DNA of 38,363 bases, from positions 1 to 38,363 of the forward strand of contig FOEZ01000028.1 of assembly GCA_900110595.1 (NCBI GenBank), read 5' to 3'. The number at the start of each line of letters is the position of its first letter. Within the stretch, counting starts at the first letter, position 1. Source of the stretch: Arthrobacter sp. OV608 (GTDB lineage: Bacteria; Actinomycetota; Actinomycetes; Actinomycetales; Micrococcaceae). Both the position numbers and the translations under genes were made by a program. Shown here piece after piece: positions 7,818 through 15,683 of this stretch. The notes under the pieces are model-generated. The model was given only the letters and a program-made list of their open reading frames with translations. It did no database searches and was not told the DNA's origin.

Positions 7818-8330
7818 ATGCAGTTCACCAGGAAGGGCCTGAAAGACGACGGGTTCACGGGCTTCAGGCCGTTCAAGGAACTCGACGCCATGCGGGTGCC
7901 GCAGGGAACGGGCATCTTCGCCATCCTGACGCCAGAGGGATTCCAGCCGGATTTCCTGAAGAAGAGCACCGCCGGGGTCTTCAAGAAAAAGGACCCGTCG
8001 CTGCCGGAGCCGGAGCTGAAAGCCGCATGGGTGGAGGGCGCCGTCGTCCTTTATGTGGGCAAGGCCGGCCCGGGCAGCAAGGGCAACCGCGGGCTAAGGC
8101 GGCAGGTCCAGGAGTTCCTGGACTTCGGGCAGGGCAAACCGCCGGGCCACTGGGACGGCCGCCTGGTCTGGCAGCTGAAGAACGCCGGGCAGTTGCTGAT
8201 CGCCTGGAAGGAACTGCCCGCTGAACTCCTGAACAGGGCCGAGGCGGAGTACCACGCTGCCTTCGTGGATGAGTTCGGGAAACTGCCGTTTGCCAACCTG
8301 GTACAGGCGCGGAGCCGGGCCGGAGGCTGA
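7818..8330 (+). CDS. GIY-YIG-like small protein
   Basis: About 170 residues from MQFTRKGLKDDGFTGFRPF. Two strands match the GIY-YIG nuclease signature: GTGIFAILTPEG (GIY-like) and, after a long insert, VVLYVGKAG (YIG-like), followed by GLRRQVQEFLDFG with an arginine in the expected helix. The end has E-rich helices and GKLPFANL, a phrase seen in GIY-YIG-related proteins. The catalytic glutamate and tyrosine layout cannot be confirmed, so nuclease activity is a guess. ATG 7818 is chosen because a TTCAAT hexamer ends 6 nt before it, the leaderless arrangement seen elsewhere in this window. ATG 7800 and GTG 7752 are alternatives. It is divergent from the HNH gene. Confidence 0.62.
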   Translation: MQFTRKGLKDDGFTGFRPFKELDAMRVPQGTGIFAILTPEGFQPDFLKKSTAGVFKKKDPSLPEPELKAAWVEGAVVLYVGKAGPGSKGNRGLRRQVQEFLDFGQGKPPGHWDGRLVWQLKNAGQLLIAWKELPAELLNRAEAEYHAAFVDEFGKLPFANLVQARSRAGG

Positions 8331-8369
8331 CTCCCGAACGAGAGGGACGGCAGCAAAAGGTGCCCTGCC

Positions 8370-9854
8370 TCAAGACCGGGCCAGGCCGCCGTCGTAGGTA
8401 AAACGGCCGGCAACCATCGTCCCGGCCACCGGCATAGCAGCAAACACGGCATCCGAAACAGAGAGTGGATCGTCGTCCAGCAGCACAAAATCGGCGGGAT
8501 CTCCGACGTGAACGCCGGCCCGTCCCCGTGTCGAGGCAAGAGGTGCCTGCTCCCGTGTGATGGCCTCCCGCGGATGCCATGGTTCCCGCCCGTCATCACG
8601 TGCCCGCAAGACGGCAGCCGACATTGCCAGCCAGGGCTCAAGCGGCGCTACGGGGGCGTCCGAGCCCAGCAACAGCGAGGCGCCGGCGTCGAGCAGGGAG
8701 CGCAATGGAAAAGCGCGGTCGGTGCGCCCCGGCCAGTTGGAGTCTGCGGCGTCCCTGTCGTCAAGCGCGTGCAGTGGCTGGACACTGGCCACCACCCCAA
8801 GCGGGCCGAACCGGGCGAAATCCTCCCCGCGCACAAACTGCGCATGCTCGATCCGACCGCCTACCCCGGCCTGCTCAAACGCATCGAGGGCAACCTGGTT
8901 GGCCGCGTCACCGATGGCGTGGACGGCGGGGACAAAACCGGCCTCCCCCGCCCGCATCAACAGCGCAGTCAACTCCTCAAAGCCGACGGTCAGCAGGCCA
9001 TGGCCGCCAAAAGGATAGGGATCCACGCAAAAAGCCGTCCGGGTATTAAGGGCTCCGTCGATGAGGACCTTGAGCGGGCCGACCCGCAGCAGTCCTCTGC
9101 CGCCGTCGACATCCATACCCGTTCGCATGCCGCCGGCAACGGCACGTTCAAGATCGGCCGGATAGACGCCTGCATCAATACGGAGGGAATCAAAGCCGCC
9201 GGCGATGCGCCGAAGCCACGGATCCCGGTTCCACGTCATCTCGAAATCCACGACACCCACCACTCCACGTGCAGCGGCTGCCCGTGCGGCCTCTGCAACC
9301 CAGCCGTCAACCACGGCGTCGGGAAGGCGGCCCAGGTCGCGCGTCAGCGCGAAGGCAGGTTCCTCGCGCAGCAGCCCGGACGCGTCCACGTGCACCCCGT
9401 AGCGCGCTGCGGCAGCCGAGTTGAGCCACACGCTGTGGAGGTCGTGGCTGACCAGTGCCGTGGGCTGGTTCCCGGTGGCGGAATCCAGCAGTTCCAGCGA
9501 CGGCGCATCCGGCCACAGAGCATCGCGGAAGCCGACGCCGACCATGGTCATGGCTGCCTCGGCGGTGGACAGGGATGAACGGACGACGGCGGCAGCGGCC
9601 TGGGCGGTGACTGCACAGGAGAGGTCGATCCTGTTGGCATGCAGGGCCCACTGGGTCATGTGGACGTGCTCGTCCCACAACCCCGGGATGAGATAACGGC
9701 CGTCCACGTCAATGTCGTGGTCGCCACCGGCTGCTATGCCGGCCACACCAACCCAGCGCACGCTGCCCGACCGGATGCGGACGTCGTAGAGCCCCGCGTC
9801 TCCCGGAAACCGGACCGAGGCCAGGATCAGGCCGCCCGCAGCGCCCTCACTCAT
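8370..9854 (-). CDS. Amidohydrolase (YtcJ-like, amidohydrolase_3)
   Basis: A 494-residue metal-dependent hydrolase of the amidohydrolase superfamily. It has YLIPGLWDEHVHM with the HxH metal ligands (63-65), HAIGDAAN (312-319), IEHAQF (335-340) and GSDAPV with the catalytic aspartate (397-402). An N-terminal beta-sandwich part (about 1-58) and a C-terminal ADFVLLDDDPL strand complete the fold. The natural substrate is unknown; YtcJ-type enzymes act on varied C-N bonds. Its ATG overlaps the stop of the S4-domain gene by 4 nt (ATGA), so the two form one transcript although no functional link is obvious. Confidence 0.88.
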   Translation of the reverse strand: MSEGAAGGLILASVRFPGDAGLYDVRIRSGSVRWVGVAGIAAGGDHDIDVDGRYLIPGLWDEHVHMTQWALHANRIDLSCAVTAQAAAAVVRSSLSTAEAAMTMVGVGFRDALWPDAPSLELLDSATGNQPTALVSHDLHSVWLNSAAAARYGVHVDASGLLREEPAFALTRDLGRLPDAVVDGWVAEAARAAAARGVVGVVDFEMTWNRDPWLRRIAGGFDSLRIDAGVYPADLERAVAGGMRTGMDVDGGRGLLRVGPLKVLIDGALNTRTAFCVDPYPFGGHGLLTVGFEELTALLMRAGEAGFVPAVHAIGDAANQVALDAFEQAGVGGRIEHAQFVRGEDFARFGPLGVVASVQPLHALDDRDAADSNWPGRTDRAFPLRSLLDAGASLLLGSDAPVAPLEPWLAMSAAVLRARDDGREPWHPREAITREQAPLASTRGRAGVHVGDPADFVLLDDDPLSVSDAVFAAMPVAGTMVAGRFTYDGGLARS

Positions 9855-10234
9855 GCAGGCCCGCGCAGGCGTTCCATTTCGCGCCGGTCCTTCTTGGTGG
9901 GCCGGCCGGCGCCGCGGTCGCGCTGCGGCAGGCCCAGCGCAGGGGCGACGGGCCGAGGCGGCGTGTGGTCGATGAAGCAGTGGGAGGCGGCCTCCGCGCC
10001 CACGCGTTTGTTGATCAGGCGGCGCACTTCAAGGATCCGCTCGTAACCCGGCATCCGGACTGTGACGGAATCCCCGTTGACCAGCGTCGCAGAAGCTTTT
10101 GCTGGGCTGCCGTTCAGGCGGACGTGTCCTGCGCGGCAGGCGGCCGTTGCTGCTGAGCGGGTCTTGTAGGCGCGGATCGCCCACAGCCAGGCATCGATGC
10201 GGACACTGGCGGGGGCGGAAGGAAGGCTGGTCAT
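9851..10234 (-). CDS. S4-domain RNA-binding protein (Hsp15/HslR-like)
   Basis: About 127 residues starting MTSLPSAPASVRIDAWLWAI. The S4 RNA-binding domain covers roughly residues 12-60 (RIDAWLWAIRAYKTRSAATA, then CRAGHVRLNG and the glycine/Val turn). A basic C-terminus contains GRPTKKDRREMERLR, typical of Hsp15 (HslR), which binds 50S subunits carrying stalled nascent chains and helps recycle them. A -10 element TATACT lies at 10251-10246 on this strand, placing transcription start only a few nt before ATG 10234, so the leader is very short. It overlaps the amidohydrolase start by 4 nt. Confidence 0.87.
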   Translation of the reverse strand: MTSLPSAPASVRIDAWLWAIRAYKTRSAATAACRAGHVRLNGSPAKASATLVNGDSVTVRMPGYERILEVRRLINKRVGAEAASHCFIDHTPPRPVAPALGLPQRDRGAGRPTKKDRREMERLRGPA

Positions 10235-10245
10235 GGCTGGCACCG

Positions 10246-10251
10246 AGTATA
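10246..10251 (-). promoter_or_regulatory. -10 element of the S4/amidohydrolase operon
   Basis: TATACT on the minus strand ends 11 nt before ATG 10234. Five of six bases match the consensus. No convincing -35 is seen 16-18 nt upstream. Confidence 0.5.
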
Positions 10252-10292
10252 GCCCCGCCCGCTAAGCTCACGGGGCCGGCAACGCCAAATGG

Positions 10293-11432
10293 CTACTCCA
10301 CCGTCACTTTGACCCGCTGCACCATATTGTTGCCCAGTCCCTGGTAATTCCAGTTCTGTCCCAGCGGCTGGCTCGCACCGCTGGCATCCGTGGCCCGGCA
10401 CGCGAGCTCATGTTCGCCCGGATCCGCCACCCATGGCAGGGTCCACTTACGCCAGGCGAAACCACCGGCGGGTTCTTCCAGCTGGGCAGGCAGCCAAGTG
10501 CCGTCGATCCCTACCTCAACAGCAGTAACAGCCGCGTGCCCGGACCATGCCCTGCCCTGCAGCATCACGGGTCCGGGCGGCAGCACCCGGTTGCGCGTGA
10601 AAAAGTCCGGGATGCCCGGCGGGACCATCAACGAACGGACCCTGATCCGCGAAACGGGGGTGCCGTCGTCGTCTGCTGATTGCTGGTAGCGGTACGCGAC
10701 CTGCTGCTGGTAGCCGGCAAAGGGCGCGGTGACCACCTCGATCGATTCCAGCCACTTCACGCTCGCCATGCCGTACCAGCCCGGGACCACCAGACGGAGC
10801 GGGTAGCCGTGCTGGGGCGGCAGCTCGCTGCCATTCATTTTGTAGGCGAGGACGACGTCGGCACGCATCGCCTCACGGATCGGCAGGCTCCGCGCGTACC
10901 GCTGGGTGACGCCACCCTGGATTCCGGCATCGGCACCCGTAAATACCACCTCCACTGCGTGCGGAAGGATGCCGGCCTTCCCGAGGAGATAGGCGAGCGG
11001 AACGCCGGTCCAGTGCGCCGTGCCCACGCCCTCCAAGATCCAGGGCTGGCTGAGCGGGCGCGGTTTCAGGAGCGAGCGGCCGTTGCCCGCACACTCCAGG
11101 GTGACCGGCACCGTAATGGCGGGATCCTTGCGCAGGGCAGGCATGCTCAGCTCGAGCGCGCGTTCCACCGCGCCGCCCACGCGCAGGTGCCACGACGCGG
11201 AATCGACGTCCGGGATGTCAAAGTGGGTGAGCACATAGTGCAGTCCCGGGGGAGTGATATCGCGGCGGAGGGCTTCCAGGGGCATCGAGTGGTTGCGGGC
11301 GCCCAACTGGAGTTCCTCCGGCGTGAGGGGTCCGGTGGTTGGTCCTGCTGCAGGGCCGGCAGGGACCTGCGCCTGCTGTTCCGGGGCCGAAGCGGGGCGG
11401 GTGGATTGTGGGTTTGGCTGGATCTGGGTCAT
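10293..11432 (-). CDS. Molybdopterin-dependent sulfite oxidase-type oxidoreductase
   Basis: A 379-residue sulfite oxidase family enzyme. After a Pro/Gln/Ala-rich N-terminal tail (about 1-37) the molybdopterin domain has TLECAGNGRS with the Mo-coordinating cysteine C114. It also has TAHWTGVPLAYLL (138-150) and HGYPLRLVVPGWYGMASVKW (208-227), the pterin-binding region. A C-terminal Ig-like dimerisation domain (about 245-378) follows, ending in WNYQGLGNNMVQRVKV. There is no Tat or Sec signal, unlike exported SorA or MsrP relatives, and no heme b5 domain, so a cytoplasmic oxidoreductase is expected. The electron acceptor is unknown. The gene stands alone; no molybdenum cofactor genes are nearby. 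No good ribosome site precedes ATG 11432. Confidence 0.88.
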   Translation of the reverse strand: MTQIQPNPQSTRPASAPEQQAQVPAGPAAGPTTGPLTPEELQLGARNHSMPLEALRRDITPPGLHYVLTHFDIPDVDSASWHLRVGGAVERALELSMPALRKDPAITVPVTLECAGNGRSLLKPRPLSQPWILEGVGTAHWTGVPLAYLLGKAGILPHAVEVVFTGADAGIQGGVTQRYARSLPIREAMRADVVLAYKMNGSELPPQHGYPLRLVVPGWYGMASVKWLESIEVVTAPFAGYQQQVAYRYQQSADDDGTPVSRIRVRSLMVPPGIPDFFTRNRVLPPGPVMLQGRAWSGHAAVTAVEVGIDGTWLPAQLEEPAGGFAWRKWTLPWVADPGEHELACRATDASGASQPLGQNWNYQGLGNNMVQRVKVTVE

Positions 11433-11435
11433 TGC

Positions 11436-11461
11436 GCTGCGATTCTGCTGGGCTGCGATTC
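11436..11461. repeat. Direct 10-bp repeat just upstream of the sulfite-oxidase-type gene
   Basis: GCTGCGATTC occurs at 11436-11445 and again at 11452-11461, 16 nt apart, immediately before the start codon of the minus-strand gene. The spacing is about one and a half helical turns. A regulator site is possible; no family can be named. Confidence 0.3.
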
Positions 11462-11587
11462 CGGCGGCTTGGGGCTCCCGTAAGGCAGAGCACCCATTGC
11501 CTCAGGTTTACGCCGGCCCCGCCGGGCCGTCAACGAAGTTTCCGCCAAGTGTGGAAAACGCAGCGGACCCTGCGCAGCTTAAGGGCG

Positions 11588-12448
11588 CTACAGAACGGGC
11601 TGCTTCAGGAAGTCAGCCACAGTCAGCGGATCCTGCCCTGTCAACCCGTGGATGTCAGGGGAAACTCCAGCCATCTCGCCGGCAGCCATTGCCGTGTAGG
11701 TGCTTACCCAAGCGTCCACCTGCCAGTGCGGCGCCCCGTAGGAGGCACGGGATGCGTAGGCTTCCTCCACGGTTTCGTTGTGGAAGGTGATGGTCCGCCC
11801 GGTTCCTTCCGTGAGGACCCGTGCTGCCTGGGCCATCGTGACCTCCTCAGGCCCCGTCAGGTTATAGGTCCTGCCCTTGTGAATGGCGGGATCCCGCAGC
11901 ACCGCTACGGCACTGCGGGCAATGTCCTCCCGAGCAACGGCGGAAAACAGCCCGTCCCCGGCGGGCCCGCGGATGACGCCGTCCTCGCCAGCCAGGAGCG
12001 GCAGGAAGTCCATATAAAAGTTGTTCCGCAGGAAGGTGTAGTCCATCCCGGAACCCTCGATGCGCTGCTCCGTGGCGTAATGGTCCCGGGCCAGTGTGAA
12101 GGTGGCGTCCGGGGCTGCGCCGTAGAACGAGGTGTACACCACATGCTGCACGCCCGCTTCGGCGGCGGCATCCACAAAGGCGTAGTGCTGCTGCACCCGG
12201 TCCTCCGTTTCCGCGGCGGACACCATAAACAGGACCTTCACACCTTCCAGGGCCTGCCGCGCAGCGGCGGAATCCCCATAGCTGCAAACCACGGGCGGTG
12301 CGTTCTCCAGCTCCGGCGCGCGGCCGGCGTCGCGGACCAGCAGTCGCTGGGCGGAACCGGCCGCGGCAAGCTGCCGTGCCACCATTCCGCCCAGGCCGCC
12401 GGTGGAACCAGTGACAGCAAGGTCCGGCAGGTCCAGGGCGTCAGTCAC
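11588..12448 (-). CDS. NmrA-type NAD(P)-binding reductase (atypical SDR)
   Basis: A 286-residue Rossmann protein of the NmrA/quinone-oxidoreductase-2 group. The nucleotide-binding glycine motif is VTGSTGGLGGMV (12-23). Further family features are LLVRDAGRAPEL, GVKVLFMVSAAE, VQHVVYTSFYGAAPD, FLRNNFYMDFLP and TYNLTGPEEVTM. Members sense the NADPH/NADP state or reduce quinones; the substrate is not readable. A GTG start at 12448 follows the aldo/keto reductase stop by 8 nt, so the two are co-transcribed and may form a small redox or detoxification operon. Confidence 0.87.
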   Translation of the reverse strand: MTDALDLPDLAVTGSTGGLGGMVARQLAAAGSAQRLLVRDAGRAPELENAPPVVCSYGDSAAARQALEGVKVLFMVSAAETEDRVQQHYAFVDAAAEAGVQHVVYTSFYGAAPDATFTLARDHYATEQRIEGSGMDYTFLRNNFYMDFLPLLAGEDGVIRGPAGDGLFSAVAREDIARSAVAVLRDPAIHKGRTYNLTGPEEVTMAQAARVLTEGTGRTITFHNETVEEAYASRASYGAPHWQVDAWVSTYTAMAAGEMAGVSPDIHGLTGQDPLTVADFLKQPVL

Positions 12449-12456
12449 CGGGAGTC

Positions 12457-13461
12457 CTAGGCTTCGCGTGCCGCAGGCGACTTGGTCTGCGCGGGATCGC
12501 GCTCGGCCAGGGACCCGATGGCGTCGTCGATCTTCTTCAGGACGTCAGGTTCCAACCTCACCCCTGCTGCCTCAACACTGTCGGCGATCTGCTCGGGCCG
12601 GGACGCGCCGATGATGGCGGAGGCCACATTGGGGTTCTGCAGCACCCAGGCGACGGCGAGCTGCGGCATGGACAGCCCGGCTTCGTCGGCGATGGGCTTC
12701 AGCTCCTGCACGCCGGCCAGGACGTCGTCACGCATCCAGCGCTGGATCATCTTGGCTCCGCCCTTGTCATCGGTGGCGCGGCTGCCCTCAGGAGCCGGCT
12801 GGCCCGGCAGGTACTTGCCGCTGAGGACGCCCTGGGCCATGGGGGACCAGACGATCTGTGAGATCCCCAGCTCCTCCGACGCCGGCACCACCTCGGCTTC
12901 GATGACGCGCCACAGCATGGAGTACTGCGGCTGGTTGGAGATGAGCTGGAAGCCGAGTTCCTTGGACAGCGCGTGGCCTGCGCGCAGCTGCTCCGCGGTC
13001 CACTCGCTGACGCCGATGTACAGCGCCTTGCCCTGCCGGACGATGTCGGCGAACGCCTGCATGGTCTCTTCGATCGGGGTTTCAAAGTCGTAGCGGTGGG
13101 CCTGGTAGAGGTCCACGTAATCCGTCTGGAGCCTGCGCAGCGAGCCGTTGATCGACTCCATGATGTGCTTGCGGGACAGCCCCAGATCGTTTTTGCCCTT
13201 GGGGCCGGTGGGGCCGTAGACCTTGGTGAAGATCTCCAGGGATTCGCGGCGCTCGCCCTTCAGCGCTTCGCCAAGGACGGTTTCGGCAGCGGTGTTGGCG
13301 TAGACGTCTGCCGTGTCAAAGGTGCTGATGCCTGCGTCGAGGGCGGCGCGCACGCATTGGGTGGCAACGTCGTTCTCCACCTGGGAGCCGTGCGTGAGCC
13401 AGTTGCCGAAGGTAATTTCCGAGACTTTGAAACCGCTGTTTCCGAGGTATCTGAATTCCAT
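12457..13461 (-). CDS. Aldo/keto reductase (Kv-beta / YghZ-like)
   Basis: A 334-residue NADPH-dependent aldo/keto reductase starting MEFRYLGNSGFKVSEITFGN. The catalytic tetrad of the family is present: D49, Y54, K80 and H122, in FDTADVY, IFTKVYG and LYQAHRYD. Cofactor segments SPMAQGVLSGKYLPG and ASAIIGASRPEQI follow. It resembles the shaker-channel beta-subunit/L-glyceraldehyde-3-phosphate reductase group, which detoxifies small aldehydes; the exact substrate is inferred only at family level. ATG 13461 matches family N-termini. GTG 13470 would add three residues. It is first of two genes with the NmrA-type reductase. Confidence 0.9.
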   Translation of the reverse strand: MEFRYLGNSGFKVSEITFGNWLTHGSQVENDVATQCVRAALDAGISTFDTADVYANTAAETVLGEALKGERRESLEIFTKVYGPTGPKGKNDLGLSRKHIMESINGSLRRLQTDYVDLYQAHRYDFETPIEETMQAFADIVRQGKALYIGVSEWTAEQLRAGHALSKELGFQLISNQPQYSMLWRVIEAEVVPASEELGISQIVWSPMAQGVLSGKYLPGQPAPEGSRATDDKGGAKMIQRWMRDDVLAGVQELKPIADEAGLSMPQLAVAWVLQNPNVASAIIGASRPEQIADSVEAAGVRLEPDVLKKIDDAIGSLAERDPAQTKSPAAREA

Positions 13462-13488
13462 GGGTTTCACGCTAACGCAGATGGTTGC

Positions 13489-14157
13489 TCAGGGTAAGGG
13501 CTGTTTGCCGTTCCCGGTTCTGTCCTTGAGGACCTGCGCCGGGCCGGACAGGGACACCAATGATCCGGTATCCAGCGGCGCCAACGGGTGGGGAGCCTGC
13601 GGCTTCTTGAACGAGCGGGGGACGGAAGCATGCCGGTGGTCATCGAGTTTGGACTCGACGAGCGGGGCGACCTCCACCACCTTCTCAGCCGGAACATGGG
13701 GGTCAGGCAGGTCGCGTACGGAAAGTTTGATTTCCGGTGCAGCTGCCCGCGCCCGCGCGATGGCCCGGGCGTCCGCCTCGGCAACGGCGGAGGCCCAGTC
13801 CTCGGCCAGGACGGGAGGTTCACGGCGTGCGGCCGCCAGGGCCGGGTGGCGTACGACGGCGGTGCGGAGCGCCTTTCGCAGGCGTGGCAGCTTCAGCCGC
13901 GCACGCCAGTCGCGGACGGGGCGGCTGGGGTGAGAGGTTTCTGCTTCAGATGGCCCGCCAAAGCGAACGAGGGGCAAGCTTTCCCTGCGGGAGCGCCTGC
14001 CGAACACCGCCATCAGGGTGACGGCGGCCAGCCGGCCGATCCCGGCGAGGACGAGGGTGATGACGCCCAGCAGGAAGAGGACCAGGAACATCAGGAAGGC
14101 CATTCCCACGGTGCCCAAAAAGGTCAGGTTGAGGATGAGCGTATCCGGATTTTCCAC
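13489..14157 (-). CDS. Membrane-anchored protein of unknown function
   Basis: About 222 residues. One or two hydrophobic segments lie near the N-terminus (TVGMAFLMFLVLFLLGVITL, then VLAGIGRLAAVTLMAVFG). A long charged, Arg/Ala/Pro-rich cytoplasmic part without recognisable domains follows. The GTG at 14157 has GAGAGGAGA about 7 nt upstream, which decides the start over the longer open frame. The hydrophobic part resembles that of the small membrane protein at 17782-18084, suggesting related anchors. It lies just upstream of the aldo/keto reductase (27 nt) on the same strand. No function can be assigned. Confidence 0.68.
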   Translation of the reverse strand: MENPDTLILNLTFLGTVGMAFLMFLVLFLLGVITLVLAGIGRLAAVTLMAVFGRRSRRESLPLVRFGGPSEAETSHPSRPVRDWRARLKLPRLRKALRTAVVRHPALAAARREPPVLAEDWASAVAEADARAIARARAAAPEIKLSVRDLPDPHVPAEKVVEVAPLVESKLDDHRHASVPRSFKKPQAPHPLAPLDTGSLVSLSGPAQVLKDRTGNGKQPLP

Positions 14158-14384
14158 GTCATCTCTCCTCTCTGCCCCCAGTGGTGCGCGCACGGGCATC
14201 CCTCTGCAGGGACATCGGCTCCTTCTCCACCATACGGATTTTTGCCGCGCCGTGCCGCCGGACCCGGGGTCCGGTGCGTGGTTGTTTCAAAGCTGTTATC
14301 CGATATGACAAGGGCCCGGGGCCTATAGTCGGACGGGGAACCTGGGCTGCGCGGCGCGGCCCGGAGTGGGAGGCAGGAGCACTG

Positions 14385-14783
14385 GTGGCGGAAGACACAG
14401 ATAGCAGGAACTGCATGTGCCTGTCCGGTGAGCAGTACGGCATGTGCTGTGGCAGGTTCCACTCCAGAAAGGCAGAAGCAGCCACCGCTGAGCAGCTGAT
14501 GCGCTCCCGCTACAGCGCATTTGTGCTCCTCGATGAAAGGTATCTGCTGCATACCTGGCACCCGGCGGAAGCGCCGAAACAACTGGACCTGGACCCCGGG
14601 ATGCAGTGGCGGCGCCTGGACATTGTGGCCACTGACCGCGGCGGCCCGCTGGATGTCGAGGGCACGGTGGAGTTCAAGGCTTACTTCCGGGCCGGCAGTG
14701 ACCGCGGCGTCCTGCACGAGGTGAGCCGGTTCGTGCGGGAAAACGGCCGCTGGTTCTACCTGGACGGCACGATCCTGGCCTGA
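14385..14783 (+). CDS. YchJ-family (UPF0225) SEC-C motif protein
   Basis: About 132 residues. The N-terminus holds a SEC-C-like zinc motif, CxC-x8-CC (C10, C12, C21, C22). It is followed by the YchJ hallmark EQLMRSRYSAF and YLLHTWHP, then a NTF2-like domain (VEGTVEFKAYF, HEVSRFVRENGRWFYLDG). YchJ proteins are widespread and small; their function is unknown, with the SEC-C motif suggesting metal and protein binding. GTG 14385 has GGAGGCAGGAG just upstream and fits family N-termini. Upstream codons of the longer open frame are not protein-like. It is divergent from the membrane protein at 13489-14157 and convergent with the next gene, with no gap. Confidence 0.88.
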   Translation: MAEDTDSRNCMCLSGEQYGMCCGRFHSRKAEAATAEQLMRSRYSAFVLLDERYLLHTWHPAEAPKQLDLDPGMQWRRLDIVATDRGGPLDVEGTVEFKAYFRAGSDRGVLHEVSRFVRENGRWFYLDGTILA

Positions 14784-15620
14784 CTACTCGTCGTCGTAAT
14801 CCTCTGCTGGGGTGAAGCCTGCTTTGTCCACCCTGCGGTGGAACCGCATGCCCGCCAGTCCGCCCAGCACCGCCCCCAGCAGGGCTACCAGGGCCACCAC
14901 CACGGCAGCGACAATGCTCATGGTGTTGAGCTGGCCTTCGTTAATGGGGATCCGCGGGAAGCTGTTGAGGTTGGCCAGCACGTTGAACTGCTGTCCGAGC
15001 ACCAGCCCCAGGATGGATACCAGGACCGCAACGATCAGGGCCCAGATCCACACCATCAGGCCCTGCTTGGCTCCGTTGAACCGCGCCATGCGTCCGGCCA
15101 CGTACCCGCCGCAGTAGTAGGAGAGGAACAGGATGACCAGCAGCACAATGATGCCCACCAGGCCAACGGTGCCGCTGTTCGAGGCGGCCTGGTTGACCGC
15201 TTCATTGACGTCCGTGTTGGTGGCAAGGCCCACGGCTGTTCCGGCTGCTGCCACCAGGGCGGTCAGGAGCACTGCCATGCCAGTGGCGGTCAGCCAGCCA
15301 AAAAACGCCGAGCCCGCCTTGATGCCGCCAAACTGCTCCTTTTCGCGGGCAACGGCCGTCTGCCGGTCGGTCAGGTTGGGATCAACGGCAGGAGCCGGTG
15401 CCGCAGGGACATAATCCCGCTCGGCGTAGGCAGAACGGTCATGGCGGGCCGCCGGCACCTGTTCGTAGGTGGAGGTGGTTCCCGCGTCGTTGGCGGGCAC
15501 TTGGTCGAAGGTGCGCGTGGAATCGTCGCCGGCCGAAGCGGCGCGATAGCTTCCGTTTCGGTCGGCGTCCTCACGTCCCCGCCTCGGAGACAGGTTCTCT
15601 GGGTCTGTTGAGCTGCTCAT
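14784..15620 (-). CDS. Multi-pass membrane protein (YrzE-like)
   Basis: About 278 residues from MSSSTDPENLSPRRGRED. The first 100 residues are hydrophilic and disordered, with two copies of a QVPA motif (FDQVPAND, YEQVPAAR). Four membrane segments follow: AFFGWLTATGMAVLLTALVA, VGLVGIIVLLVILFLSYYCG, GLMVWIWALIVAVLVSILGL and IVAAVVVALVALLGAVLGGL. The pattern with YYCGGYVAGRMARFNGAKQG resembles small YrzE/TIGR04086-like membrane proteins of unknown function. ATG 15620 has TGGAG 4 nt upstream and is preferred to the TTG at 15632. Its stop abuts the YchJ-family stop. Confidence 0.75.
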   Translation of the reverse strand: MSSSTDPENLSPRRGREDADRNGSYRAASAGDDSTRTFDQVPANDAGTTSTYEQVPAARHDRSAYAERDYVPAAPAPAVDPNLTDRQTAVAREKEQFGGIKAGSAFFGWLTATGMAVLLTALVAAAGTAVGLATNTDVNEAVNQAASNSGTVGLVGIIVLLVILFLSYYCGGYVAGRMARFNGAKQGLMVWIWALIVAVLVSILGLVLGQQFNVLANLNSFPRIPINEGQLNTMSIVAAVVVALVALLGAVLGGLAGMRFHRRVDKAGFTPAEDYDDE

Positions 15621-15683
15621 GGCTCCACTCAACCATCGGCCCGCAGGGATAGCAAGGATGCTTACTATTTCGTGACCCGCGGG

